Below, piece after piece: positions 22,349 through 33,540 of a stretch of 64,000 nucleotides of DNA (positions are counted from its first letter, which is position 1; every line of letters starts with the position of its first letter). The position numbers and the translations under genes were made by a program. The notes under the pieces were generated by a model. It made no database searches. It was not told the DNA's origin and saw only the letters and a list, made by a program, of their open reading frames with translations. Source of the DNA: Mycocentrospora acerina. Taxonomy: Eukaryota; Ascomycota; Dothideomycetes; Pleosporales. Where the stretch lies: assembly GCA_022701365.1 (NCBI GenBank), contig JAKUHH010000148.1, forward strand, positions 1 to 64,000, given 5' to 3'.

Positions 22349-24574
22349 ATGTCGCAATATCGATACCGGCCACTAAACGTCTCGAAGCATGAAATTCGTC
22401 TTTTATATCCGAAAAATTCTTATCAGTTTAGAGAACCGGATATTACTGCGCTCAATCGTTCAGTCATAATCTGTCCAGATCTCTCAATGAATTTTGAGCT
22501 TAGGATAGTCTCTCTGGACAACAACCCTGTTTACACAGCTATTTCATATGTGTGGGGCAGCCCAGACAAATCGAAACACATTACTGTTAACGGATTCGAC
22601 CTCTCAGTGACAAACAACCTGGAGATTGCGCTTCGACATCTGCAGTACAACGATATTCAACCGGCCATCTGGATTGATGCTGTGTGCATCAATCAGGACA
22701 ATGAAGATGAGAAGGGTGACCAGGTTCCACAAATGGGCCGCATATATTCAAATGCTAGACACGTTCTGGTCTGGCTTGGACCTGGTACGGAGGAAAGTGA
22801 TCAGGCTGTTGACATACTTCATGAGCTTTGGACGATGATGACAAGTGGTCAAATATCGAATGTTGAAGAAATTATGGAAGACCACGATATTAAACACTAT
22901 TCAGGATCTATGAATTCTGATGGGTGTGAGCTTCTAGTTCTCCTCAATGATGCCATTGAGGCTGTAAGAGCTGACGCACTCACTTCTTCGCAAACCCTGA
23001 ACGATTCACACGAGTTTGCTCAGTGCTTTCATTCCTCTATTCTTACTTGTGACTGGTGGTATCGAGTCTGGATATTACAGGAATACGCCCTAGCTCAGTC
23101 CTGCAGTTTCCAGATTGGTCAACGGAGCATCTCTAAGACTGGTATTTTCCTTGTCCGAATTATTTTTCAGTGTCTGAGAGATATGGAAGATCGACCACTA
23201 GATGACCGAGATGACCGAGATGAATTAAAAAGCACTTTGACATCAACAAAAATCGATTTAAAAGATCTTCGTCATGGACTCCCGTTCTCAATGGAGGCTA
23301 AATTTCGGGAACAGCAAGGAGTCAAGTTTCTACACGTCTTGATCACAGCTAATCATAGGTTTGATTCCCTGCTACGCTGTAGTGATGATAGGGACAGAAT
23401 TTTCGCACTTAGTGGTCTGGCTGAAGAAGACTACAAAAGTTTAGGAATCGATACAAATTACCGCAAGTCCATTCAGGAAGTCTTCATCGACGTTGCTCGA
23501 TGTGTAATTAAATCTGGTGATCTTGATATACTTTCTCTATGTGGCCGGCCGAACTCTCTCCTTCCAGAAAATCCTCTCAATCATCTTAGGTCAGGCTACA
23601 CCAATATCAAGCTACCTTCTTGGGCTCCAGATTGGAAAGGCAAGCAATTTAACGGCAAGATATGGTTCGACTCGGTTCAAAATTCACTGTTCTCTGCCTC
23701 CGGAAATACCAGTACTAGAGCCTCGTTCCAAATCCAAGAGAAACTCGAGGATCAACAGAACCTAAGCACGCTGACTCTAACCGGCCTCCTAGTTGATGAG
23801 ATATCCGAATTCACAGCTATCTTTCACACAGGCAGCAAGTTCGGGGATTTTTTGAATCAAGTTGATGAAATTCGGAAGACGTGCAAAGCTTCTCAGGAGC
23901 TTGGGAATAATCTCTACAATAGCAGACAGCTTAGAGAAGCTGTTTGGCGCATACCTACGTGGGATGTTGAATGCCCCCAAAGTGTGGACTTTCGACGGGC
24001 AACAGCACTTAGTAAATCACGCTACGATACATTTCTTCACTTTTCTCTCGCCAATGCAGCTCTTGATGATCTCCTAGAACTAGATGAAAGAAGAAAGGGG
24101 CTTGGGATGTTGAACGTTCTTTGGCTTCAAATGTTGTCAATTTGGCTGGAGTTTAAGTCGCGTTTCCACGTCAACAATTTTGTAGCGTCATCAAGGCGCC
24201 CTGTTAACAAGCTGATTCAATGGGCTATATTTCCTCTCTCACTATTATTTCCGTTTGAAAGAGTTATTTTTTCCTATGGGACCTGGTGGAGCCAGGCGTT
24301 GTCCAGAATCACCTATCACCGCGCAATGATGGATCCGGGTCATGTCCATAAACTCATCATGACAAAACGCGGATATATCGGATATACGCCAACTAATATT
24401 CAGACAGGAGACAAAATAGTCATTTTCCTTGGGTCACGCGTTCCGCATGTTCTTCGAAAGCGAGGTAAAGGGCAGCCTGGATACGTGCTAGTTGGCGATG
24501 TTTTTGTATACGGAGCTATGGACGGCGAACTGATTGAACGTGATCAAAAGTATACAAGCTTCGAAATGTATTGA
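22349..24574 (+). CDS. HET-domain protein (heterokaryon-incompatibility type)
   Basis: Intron-free gene of 741 residues. The N-terminal HET domain is clear: YTAISYVWG (62-70), ALRHLQY, IWIDAVCINQDN (107-118) and MGRIYSNARHVLVWLG (129-144). These are the three conserved HET blocks, in fungi linked to non-self recognition and cell death after hyphal fusion. A middle part with WWYRVWILQEYALA and DRIFALSGLAEE is typical of large HET proteins. The C-terminus has GYIGYTP..IQTGDKIVIFLGSRVPHVLR and YVLVGDVFVYGAM, the usual end of this family. No WD, ankyrin or NACHT repeats are attached. The gene is AT-richer than its neighbours, and an LTR lies about 300 bp upstream. Whether it acts in incompatibility here is not known. 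Confidence 0.92.
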   Translation: MSQYRYRPLNVSKHEIRLLYPKNSYQFREPDITALNRSVIICPDLSMNFELRIVSLDNNPVYTAISYVWGSPDKSKHITVNGFDLSVTNNLEIALRHLQYNDIQPAIWIDAVCINQDNEDEKGDQVPQMGRIYSNARHVLVWLGPGTEESDQAVDILHELWTMMTSGQISNVEEIMEDHDIKHYSGSMNSDGCELLVLLNDAIEAVRADALTSSQTLNDSHEFAQCFHSSILTCDWWYRVWILQEYALAQSCSFQIGQRSISKTGIFLVRIIFQCLRDMEDRPLDDRDDRDELKSTLTSTKIDLKDLRHGLPFSMEAKFREQQGVKFLHVLITANHRFDSLLRCSDDRDRIFALSGLAEEDYKSLGIDTNYRKSIQEVFIDVARCVIKSGDLDILSLCGRPNSLLPENPLNHLRSGYTNIKLPSWAPDWKGKQFNGKIWFDSVQNSLFSASGNTSTRASFQIQEKLEDQQNLSTLTLTGLLVDEISEFTAIFHTGSKFGDFLNQVDEIRKTCKASQELGNNLYNSRQLREAVWRIPTWDVECPQSVDFRRATALSKSRYDTFLHFSLANAALDDLLELDERRKGLGMLNVLWLQMLSIWLEFKSRFHVNNFVASSRRPVNKLIQWAIFPLSLLFPFERVIFSYGTWWSQALSRITYHRAMMDPGHVHKLIMTKRGYIGYTPTNIQTGDKIVIFLGSRVPHVLRKRGKGQPGYVLVGDVFVYGAMDGELIERDQKYTSFEMY

Positions 24575-25903
24575 TCTTAAGAATGAACTATTATCATTGT
24601 AGTCTTTTTACTAAATGCGACTCCTTCCTGTGTATTCACTTGGCACACATTGTGAACGAGCGTCCATGCAACGTTCAAAGATGTGCTCTCGTCTTGCTAT
24701 TGGTATGCGGGCAATAGAGAAAAACGGTGGTTTGAAATAAAATTGCGCGAACTTCTTTCCAGATTTCTCGACTATCTCTAGGCATTTTGATTCTGATTTC
24801 AGCTAGAATTACTGCCCATTCTCAAGGTTCTTGTTAAAGCTTGCCTGGTTACTCAAATATTCTGTAGTTTAAAAGGATTCATGTAATACATCACAAGTTG
24901 TAAGCGATACAACAGACTAATGGCGCTTAAAGCTTTATTTTAAGCAACTAATTCACCATTTACCCAGAGTCGAAGGAAACAAAAACTGTGGTTGGAGAAA
25001 TCATTGATGAAAAAACTCAAAGCAGCACAAGTAAGGCACGCGAAATTGATTTTGCGTGTGTGATAGTCTACTTAGACTAAAATAGTTGATATAGGACAAA
25101 TTTTAACTGCATGTTTCTCTTTGAATTCTAAGAAAATGAAGTGTTTTACTAATCGCTCTGCCTAGATCTACGGTACTAATCTCAAACTAATGCACCTCTT
25201 TCGGTGTGCCTACGGCACGATTTTCGGGAAAGAGCTAATGAGCAATTACACTGCAAATTTGTTTATGGTAGTTGGAGATCTTTGAAGCCAACCCTTACAA
25301 ACAGGCATTGAATCGTATCAAAATTGAAATCAAAGTCGCCTGTAGGTCCTTAAATACGACCAATAACATTTGAGTCTGGCTGCAAAACACGCCACTCCGC
25401 CCGTGTTATAACACCACTCGCAGAACGCTGCATCTACTTTGTACGGTTTATAAGACTAAATTAGAGATTTCTTTATTTGAAGCCTGCTCAATTTGTTGGC
25501 CAGTTCCAATGATTATATTGCGTATTTTCGGGTGCGAAAATTTCGAATTATATTGAATGGTAGATTAGCCTGTGCCACAGATGGGACTTTGCAGCGTCTA
25601 GTGACGAATCAATTATTGATTATGTTGAAACTATATCCGGTTTTAGAAGGATCAGCACGTAGACGTATTGTTTTCTACTGTTAGCTACGAGTAAATGAAT
25701 ATACAAATGGCTTGTTCTGCGTGCTGATCACTGGTCGTACTCTCCGTATTTTTGGGCGAACTGAGTATCCTTTAAGTCCTCACTAACTAGAGTCTAAACC
25801 CCTGGACAGATACATCGAGAGTTCGTACAAAATCCTACCCAGTCAATCTTTTCCGAAATCAATTCCTTGCGACAGAATAATCTGCACGCCATTGTACAGC
25901 CCT
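24575..25903. other. Gene-free AT-rich stretch
   Basis: No gene, RNA or transposon end was recognised between the HET gene and the convergent carboxylesterase. Confidence 0.45.
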
Positions 25904-27532
25904 CTAGTAAGCCTTCTGAGTAGAAAAGAATTGTTTAAGCAACCGGATTTGCGATTCAGTACCTACAGACAAATCACCCCAGCCATTACCAACAACTTGG
26001 GTAACAGCTTTGGTCGGCGTGCTAGGGTTCCAGTGCACTAGTTGTTCATCCCCATCATACATACCGCCCTTATTCGGATCATGAGTCTTGACGAAGTTAG
26101 CCCAGTAACCATTCATCTTCTTCGCAATAGCATAATCCTCTACGACCCATGGCCTATCAGTACCATAGAGATTATTAAGCACATAGTTAATCTCGGACTC
26201 GTGATATGCGCCCCCTGTCTGACCTGGCGGGGCATGGTCCCAAAAGTAGGTATAGATTGGGCTTTTGGTAGGACTACTATTCCAAGCGTTGGCAAAAAGC
26301 CAGGTTCCAACACGTGAGAGTGTACTAGCGAGAGAGTTTTGTGCCATCCCGGCCTGAGTGCTATTCGATGCAGGGTAGAGAGCCAAAAATTTCGCAGCAA
26401 AGTCGTTACCATATTGGGATTGCAGGTTTGCAATGTACGTAGAGACAGTAATATTGATGGGTAGCTGGGCGCCACTTTCATCCTTGGTGTTGCCTGTGAG
26501 CACTGGGACATCATTGGCGGGTCCGTTCAGCATTGTGTTGAGATATGTATCAGGCATCGCCCAGTGATCTAGGACAGCTCCATAACCGCTAGCAGAATAA
26601 GTGTTAAGCTCGCTCATTGGAATCTCGCGGAGCTCGTCAATAGTGGTGATGTTGTAGTGATTCATGAGTGTCTCGCCGGTTGCTAGTGCACTAGTCATGT
26701 TGTGGTAGTTCTCAGCCAATGTAGCGCAAGCAGGGTCTCTGGGGTAACGGATACCACTCTCTATGATGGCACCCTTTATCAACCCTTTTGTGAGTGGGCT
26801 ATTAAGCATGTGGTAAGTAGCGGCAGAACCGGCAGACTGGCCTGCCACTGTGATGCGCTCAGGATCCCCACCGAAGGCCTCAATATTCTCGTGGACCCAT
26901 TTGACTACAGCAAATTGGTCAAGCATAGCCCAATTGCCTGAAACATTATGTCCCACTTCTTTCAGCATTTCGGTATTGAGCTGAGGGTGCGCAAGCCAGC
27001 CATATACCGAATTGCGATAGTTGTAGTTAACATAAACAATTCCCTTTGCCGCCATACCAGCACCATCAAAAAGCGGTTGAGCTGCAGAACCACCTGCAGG
27101 ATATGACCAGATCATCACTGGCTGTTTTTTGTCGGTCGAATTTGCAGCTGTCCAGATGTTCAGATTGAGGCAGTCTTCACTGCTAGAAGTCGAGTTGTCT
27201 ATCATCATCTGTCGCTTTGCCATGGCCGGGCCTCCAAAACTGTTCTGACCAGGGCAGGTGTCTCCGAATTCGCTGGCTGATAGCGTGGTGTTCCAAGCTG
27301 CGCGCCTCTGAGGTGGGCGCCAGCGGTTTTGCCCAGCAGTGTCGGCTGCAAATGGAATGCCCTTCCAAACAGTAATGTCTCTCCAGTTGGAGATATTGGT
27401 GCTTGGCTCCACATCGAATGCAGCAAAGCCCTGAATAGGACCGTATGCGGTTTCGATAACTTGATCGTAAAGTGCGGCGGATGCTAACGAAGCCGGAGCA
27501 AGTGCCCTCAAAAATATGGTAACGGTTTTCAT
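25904..27532 (-). CDS. Secreted type-B carboxylesterase/lipase
   Basis: Single-exon gene of 542 residues with a hydrophobic N-terminal signal (MKTVTIFLRALAPASLASA). It has the alpha/beta-hydrolase type-B core: GIPFA, SEDCLNLNIW (118-127), FGGDPERITVAGQSAGS with nucleophile Ser233, the acid region GNTKDESG, and GAYHESEI with the catalytic histidine. Many N-x-S/T sites fit secretion. The oxyanion-hole segment is unusual: most type-B enzymes have HGGGF or YGGGF at this point, but here it reads WSYPAGGSAAQP. The rest of the triad is intact, so an active esterase with altered acyl preference is likely. It could cleave plant or self esters; the substrate cannot be told from sequence. Confidence 0.92.
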   Translation of the reverse strand: MKTVTIFLRALAPASLASAALYDQVIETAYGPIQGFAAFDVEPSTNISNWRDITVWKGIPFAADTAGQNRWRPPQRRAAWNTTLSASEFGDTCPGQNSFGGPAMAKRQMMIDNSTSSSEDCLNLNIWTAANSTDKKQPVMIWSYPAGGSAAQPLFDGAGMAAKGIVYVNYNYRNSVYGWLAHPQLNTEMLKEVGHNVSGNWAMLDQFAVVKWVHENIEAFGGDPERITVAGQSAGSAATYHMLNSPLTKGLIKGAIIESGIRYPRDPACATLAENYHNMTSALATGETLMNHYNITTIDELREIPMSELNTYSASGYGAVLDHWAMPDTYLNTMLNGPANDVPVLTGNTKDESGAQLPINITVSTYIANLQSQYGNDFAAKFLALYPASNSTQAGMAQNSLASTLSRVGTWLFANAWNSSPTKSPIYTYFWDHAPPGQTGGAYHESEINYVLNNLYGTDRPWVVEDYAIAKKMNGYWANFVKTHDPNKGGMYDGDEQLVHWNPSTPTKAVTQVVGNGWGDLSVGTESQIRLLKQFFSTQKAY

Positions 27533-28530
27533 TGTAAGATGCGGTATTCAATAAAAGACTAAGGCTTGACAGAGTTGACCGAGGTTTTAATGGTAAAATA
27601 AAGTTGCGATGATCACACTATTTATTCTTTGACACCTTTGGCACATACGGGGTGAGGATCGGACTATCACAGTGACCGCATTGTCAAATCAATCCTAGTC
27701 AAAATCATACTTCCCTTAGTTCGTTGTAAAGTTGAATAGAAGATTTGTCCACCAACAAGCTAGTGTTGTCACACAGTACGCAAGCGCCGCGTGTCGTGAT
27801 GTAGACGACACCAATATTGTCAATATGACGGTAGCAGGTACCAAAATCATGTCGTACAATGAAATTTAGGATGGGATGAACGTTGCAAGATGCGAGAGAG
27901 AAACAGAGTGCGAAAATACTGGTACATAGCATACGAGGCCCTCGTCAGTGATGACGAATAGCTAAGTTGACTTGCCCCTTGCGCTAGCGGCGGTGGGAAC
28001 TAATCGCTCCAACTGGCTTGGCGCGTAATCTGTTAGGGAAAATCCTGTACGACACGTACGCGTTCGTGCTGCACATAGAAGATGTTGAATTCTTTTTCTG
28101 TCTCAGCCGTCAGTTACACACAACTGGAAATTAAAAGTATCTTGCAAGTTGACTTTGGCTAATTTGTCTGTGCGTGTAACGCACAGATCCGCATTTATAG
28201 AATTCCAGCCTTTGGTTTCTCCTATGGTCTTCCTATTGTTGGGAAAATAATCATTGAATAAAAGATGGCGCATGTTTCCTCATGTATCCGACTCCAGGTT
28301 TATTAGCATGAGAATGTTTGACCAAGCTTAATTAGGAAAAAGTATATATGCAGGACGGTAGCTAATCCAGATTGAGGAGTGGGGTCCGGGATAGGCAAAA
28401 TCATAGGTGGACAATCCCTCTGGAAAATGGCCTGCAAATCTGAATTTTTAACGAGCATTGCAAGATCGTTAAGCTGTAGAAAAAAGGATGTACGATTCCA
28501 CTCAAGAGTCGATAATCTATATCGAGGATC
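27533..28530. other. Spacer upstream of the carboxylesterase
   Basis: This stretch holds the esterase promoter. No other gene was recognised. Confidence 0.4.
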
Positions 28531-28632
28531 TGTGGGGGAACAATTTGGCGGAAGAATTTGTTGTATTGTTATGAGTGTACACATAGGAGACTATGCAGGT
28601 GTTGTTGCTCACATGCTCACACGTGGTATTAA
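28531..28632 (-). repeat. Truncated copia LTR (copy 5)
   Basis: Read on the minus strand it resembles the LTR family: CACGTGTGAGCATGTGAGCA, then GCATAGTCTCCTATG, AATACAACAAATTC and an end in TTCCCCCACA. The TGTCAGCC start is missing, so the copy is truncated. Identification is by eye against 718-846. Confidence 0.5.
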
Positions 28633-29061
28633 ACGAGTGTTGGCTAAAAGGATCTCATAGAAATCATTATTGGCTGACAAATGCTGATTTGAAACCTTTT
28701 TCAACATTAAAACAACTAGGTGAAGCTTCTCGCTATCAATGAAACTCATTATCTAAGAAAAAATGCCATAATCAAAGTCAGGATAAATTGACTTCTGCAA
28801 TAGAATAAACTGAAGACAGACTCTTCGTGCAGAATATAACTAGGTTCGTAAGCAGATGGCTATCAATACGCACGCATCGTCTACCTCTCTACAGTTGGAG
28901 CCACGTTCCAAATACGGACGACATAGATAAGCTTGGGACAAGTACACACTCAGAAAGTTCATCTACTTACCTCGGAGACACAACATGCACTAAACACGCA
29001 TAAGTTAGAAAACAAAAATAGTAATGACTTTCTACAAATTGGAGATGCTGATACTGCTCTT

Positions 29062-30494
29062 CTAAGTTTTGAGTTCTTTCGGCGCTAATTCTTTCACGTG
29101 CACCAGCGATATCTCATCACCCTCTGTAGATGCCATGTCAGACATTCGCATGCGAGCGATACTATCCGAACCTTTTGAACTTGCCATGGTTCCCTCCAGA
29201 TCGTTTCCCAATGTTTGCACTGCTTGTTTGAGATCAGGTCTTTGAGAGTCTCGGGTTGAGTCTGTGTGGCTGATGGACTCAGGAGTACCCCGGAGCTTGG
29301 AGAGAACACGGCCCAGGATGATTCGGAGAGTAGGTAGGGAAGCACACAACATGCCGGCATTGATCTCCAAACTCGACCAGTAGAGGATGTCGCTTTGATC
29401 CATAGTTGGATTCTTCGAAACGCTGAAAACAAAGAGAGACTGTAAGCGAAAGAATGACACTATAGTAACAAAGGTACCGACACAAAACATGACAGCTACG
29501 CCGAGTTTCTTGCGCCATGACATTCTGAGCTGGAAGACTTCGTAGAGTGGGAGGGCCAGCATCCATATATCCAATACAATGCTTATGATAGCATGAACCC
29601 AGGCAAGGACGTTGGCGTTGATGCATTTCTTGGGAGTTTCTTTGTCCCACGAAGTCCAGAAGGATGAGATAGGATGGCATTGAAAGACGGCTGTAAGAAG
29701 AAAGGCAAGCCCCCACAATGTGTTAAAGGCAACCGTCGCCCAGAGAAGTCTGCGAGTAGTCACTTTTGGGAAAATTCGTAATAGCAGCAATAACAAAGTA
29801 AGTTTTATCAGAGTATGCTGTAATACGTATAGTATCTCAAGCACATACAACCAGCGAGAAAAGTTGGTGATCTGTTTGAATGGTATCGTCCACACATCTA
29901 GCATTGAGAAATTAGTATGTAGTTCGCACGCGATGCAAAACAATCCACTTACCTCTTCCAAGCCCATTGGACAACAGCCCCAGATCAATCATGATAACAG
30001 AAGGGATCCCGACAGCGTAAGCTACCATCACTGAATAATCCTCCCAACCGAGTCCAACGGCGGAAAAGAACCCTTGGTAGGTAATTTGTATCAACAACAC
30101 GACAGCATTGAGGGCCGCAAATGCAACAACGTCAAGCTTTAAGTTATGGCTTTGGTATCGGATAGGAGTTTGACAGGCTGTTGAAGTAATGTTTTTCGTC
30201 GTTAAACTCTGCCTCAACGTACATGACTTTATCACACAAATTTCCATGTTACTTTGCAAATCGATGTTATTGCACAAGCAAGTTGAGTTCGTGAGATCGC
30301 AAGGCGACTGAGCTACGTTTGTTATCAAGCAAGACAACTGGTGGCAATTTTCAGCAAGAATTTGGGCGTTTTGGTTTGTGGGTGCGTACTGCGCAAGTAG
30401 GAAGCTGTCCAACCGCTGAAATCAAATCAGGATCCTGGGCGACGGTCATAGATAATAGCGCTAGCAGTGGGCAGAATAACTGCAGAGATCTCAT
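29062..30494 (-). CDS. CFEM-domain Pth11-like seven-helix receptor (B), 3 exons
   Basis: Paralogue in architecture of the gene at 6676-8181. Exons are 30390-30494, 29953-30337 and 29062-29897; introns are 52 and 55 nt, giving 441 residues. The start at 30494 gives a signal peptide (MRSLQLFCPLLALLSMTVA). The CFEM domain follows: QLPTCA|LSCL, SPCDLTNSTCLCNN, MEICVIKSC and STACQTP, eight cysteines. The seven-helix part contains GLGR|DVWTIPF, LRIFPKVTTRRLLW, FQCHPISSFWTSWDKETPKKC, WRKKLGVAVMFCVGTFVTIVS and EINAGMLCASLPTLR. The hydrophilic tail is Ser/Asp-rich. Exon 1 is short and easily missed: the ATG at 30412 in the retained-intron frame would lose the signal peptide and the first CFEM cysteine. 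The intron after LPTCA matches that of receptor A, supporting common descent. Confidence 0.88.
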
Positions 30495-31462
30495 TGTTAT
30501 TGGGCCTGGATATCGATTGAAGTTGCCCTGTGAGTCGAGAAGCTATTGAGAGGAACTCAATGGGAAAAGTGTATCATCAAGGTTTAGAAAGTACTGGCTC
30601 GTCCTCAAGAAATCAAAGGAAGAAGAACAATTATCAAGGGAATATGTCCCATCGGATGACATTTGTGGATCCGCAAACTTAAAATCTTACGGCCCCGAAA
30701 CTGGAGATGCTAGCCTGCGGATAAAGAGGCCTGGCTCTAATAACCGAACCATGAGCCAATCTCTCAGTGATATTTTAAGTCCATGAATGCTAATTGGGTA
30801 GTCGGCACCCTGCTTGGTGGCCACGATCTGGCTGAGATAGCCAACGTTTCTAGAATATTGCCAAATCAGTCGTGCGAATTTCTAATATTAAATTCAAGCT
30901 AAGATTAATTACAGATAAATAGATGAAACGAGTTAGCCTGCATTCAATTGCATGCTAGGAGGCAGAATTATGTTCGTTGAGCAGCTGTTTGATCATCTGT
31001 AGCGGTTACATGTGCTGTATTGGCTGGTGTATATTCAAAGTAAATCCACTCGAGGAACGGCGAGACGATGCTAGCTTGACGCGTCGTAATTGGCGAGGTT
31101 CCTGCGCAATGAGTCTGCAAGACGGCTAAATATCTTTCGAGTCTCGCGCATTCGCTCTTTGTTCTCTAAAGAGTAATCTAGGTCAAGCCATCGAACTTTG
31201 ACGTTCTTGCTAAGATGACGATCTGCTTCGAAGAGGCTAGACTCGTGTCATGTTTTGTGACTGCGCGACTACTAATTCGGCCCAACCAGGCTACACATAA
31301 AGGCTAATTTATCGCGTACCAAGTTCGCTCCTTACCATGGCAAGAAGTTCCAAATCACACCCCTATCGTATTAAATACGAGAAATAAGGCTAAGTCTACA
31401 GTTCGTTTGGCTTTACAAAGTGAAAGACTTCGGCTGTGCCTAATCATGGCAATTTAAACATA
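30495..31462. other. Spacer between receptor B and the pogo transposon
   Basis: Mostly featureless. At 31071-31247 on the minus strand there is an uninterrupted frame of about 58 codons with a coding-like composition and no start codon (see findings). Confidence 0.4.
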
Positions 31463-31524
31463 ACGTGTTTTACAAGCGAGCGCCGCGTACAAGCGAGCGC
31501 CGCACCCTACCAAACTTGCCCACC
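31463..31524 (+). repeat. Left terminal inverted repeat of the pogo element
   Basis: 62 bp beginning ACGTGTTTTACAAGCGAG and ending AACTTGCCCACC, preceded by TA. It pairs with 33541-33602 with a single mismatch (CCCTACC here, CCCCACC there). Confidence 0.95.
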
Positions 31525-31543
31525 TCTCTCATCTCAACGTACA

Positions 31544-33440
31544 ATGGCTCAACGCAGCGCTGCTCTATCAGCTTCAAATGAAGCAGACGTCTAGCTTGCT
31601 ATCTTATCTATTAATTTATACTAAATACAGAGTAATCGCAGTGCTGCTGTTATCTATAGCGTGTCTAAACGAACAATCTGCTGCTAACGCGCTAGCAAGC
31701 CTGCCTAACGCGATTGCCAGCCTAACTTAAAGAAGCTTACTCTGCGTAAAGAGGAGGTGATTGTTAGCTATATACTTAATCTAGATTAATGTGGTTTTGC
31801 GCCTACGTACGCTGCTGTACGTGATATAGCTAATAAGCTGCTAGCTGCGCGCAGCGCAGGTTAGGTTAGCGTCTACTAGTGTAACGTTCACAACGTCACA
31901 TCCTATCATTACCCCTGAGTCAACCAACACCCATCCGATAGCCACCCGATTCGTACTCGCCTCGGATGGTAACCCTAGGAAGGGATATATAAGGGGGGCA
32001 GTCTGTGTAGCTTTGTAGAGTAGTTTTTCTGTATCCTTTCGTACAAGACCTATAGGTGTAGAGAATAGTATCTTTGGTTTACCCTCCAGTCCCAGCACTC
32101 CCATATGCCTAGTAGTGGACACTTCGGACCCCATTCGGATCACTCTCTTATAACCTGCGTCGTTACAACTAGCTGTGCAACTTTGTTAAGCGTACAGACA
32201 GTCTTACTACGCGTTTTAATTAAGCTTATAATAGGCAGAGAGCTCTATGTAAAGATCTTGTGTTAATTAAAAGCTAGTTTAAGCTTGTAGAGGAGACAAA
32301 GGCTAAGTACAGCATCTGTAACAAGGACGTCTATAACTTTAATAAGGCAGGCTTTATAATAGGCAAGATTATAACTTAGCTTGTTGTAACAGGGTTAGAG
32401 AGGAGAGGCAGGCTAAAGGCTATCTAGCCAGGCAATTGTGAGTAGGTAACGTTAATTACTGCAATTAACGCAGCTAGCTAGTCTATCCTACTGTTTCTTA
32501 TCTTTGCTAGCTAGTATCACCTGTCTGCCTAGTATAAGGAGGCAGAGATCTTACGCAACTAGGCAATTGCAGTTAGTAACAACAGCTAGATAAATAACAA
32601 GCTAGGAGTTAAGTAGCTAAAGCACTTTAACGCTTATACAGAGACTTGCGTTGTTAGTGCGCGTTGCCTGCTTGTCCTTAATAGCTATAAGAGCTACTAC
32701 TTACTTAAGTTTTAAGAGCTTTACAAGAAGAACAATATCTACACACTCTGTATGCTACCTTACTTATCTTACCTGCTGCAGCTACTTAACATTAGCTGCT
32801 TCTTGCTGTTAAAGCGTGCGTACAGTTGTAAGGTTAAGAGCCTAATCTGCTACTATATTAACTATATTACAAAGCTTAAGTTTCTGCTAGCATTTAAGGC
32901 AGCCTTCACACAATTGTTTACGCTAGCTAATATCTGCTTAGCCTTTTAAAGGGCAGGCCTTGTGCCTCTTTAACTAGACGCTGTTCTGTTAAAGCTTAAC
33001 ATGCAGCTCTGTACACCTACACTAGCTGCCTTGCTAGAGGCCTAGCAGGCTTGTACACTAAGCAATATATGTAAGCTTAAGGCTTAATTAACTCTTATAC
33101 ATAATTGTGTTTAGCAGCACAAGAGCTTATTACTAGCCTTAATTATTAAGGCAATTAATTAGCTAAAGAAAGGGGCTAAGGTAATGATGCTTTCTGCTAA
33201 GCTAATGCGTGATTAGATTGCTAGCCTTAAAAAGGCAAATAAGGCAGCGTTAGCACGTAAACAGCGTAAAAAAAGCATATACAGCAGCAAGGAGTGTTAA
33301 CAAAAAGAGCTAGAGAAGATATACTTGCTTAGCATAAGGCTGATTAGCAGATCTCTTGTAAAGAGCGTTAAGGAGGAGAGCAATCAGGCGTGAGCTGCTA
33401 GGCTCTAGCGCGCTGCACAAGGTGTAGGGAGACTAGCTAT
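31544..33440 (+). pseudogene. Pogo/Fot1 transposase pseudogene (DDE type), split by an LTR
   Basis: From the ATG at 31544 (SALSASNEADV then a stop) the plus strand reads as a Fot1-like transposase: helix-turn-helix region, VIVSYILNLD*CGFAPTYAAVRD, then after the LTR NFVKRTDSL.TRFN. Further on come YNFNKAGF where the family has NFDETGF, LVLNSYKSYY where it has LDGHESHH, TLCMLPYLSYLLQ for CMPPHSSHLLQ, and KLKFLLAFKAAF. Many codons are TAA or TAG at expected Q, W or R positions. The Asp and Glu replacements (D to N, E to K) destroy the DDE catalytic motif. Family comparisons are from memory of Fot1-type proteins. It is certainly non-functional. Confidence 0.9.
31880..32167 (+). repeat. Nested 288-bp solo LTR with 5-bp target duplication
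   Basis: The segment starts TGTAACG and ends CGTTACA (7-bp inverted ends, TG...CA). It is flanked on both sides by ACTAG (31875-31879 and 32168-32172). It contains a TATATAAG box near 31987. The surrounding transposase relic reads continuously across the site if the LTR and one ACTAG are left out. It is unrelated to the TGTCAGCC LTR family. It lacks the heavy AT drift of its host element. The class (gypsy or copia) cannot be told from the LTR alone. Confidence 0.92.
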
Positions 33441-33540
33441 AACTCACGTACGTGCAAAAAGGATACCTAGGGTACTGCTTAATCTACTCTGTAATTATCT
33501 ATTTATTATATTACCACGTTGTTAAGTTGCAGGGCTTTAA

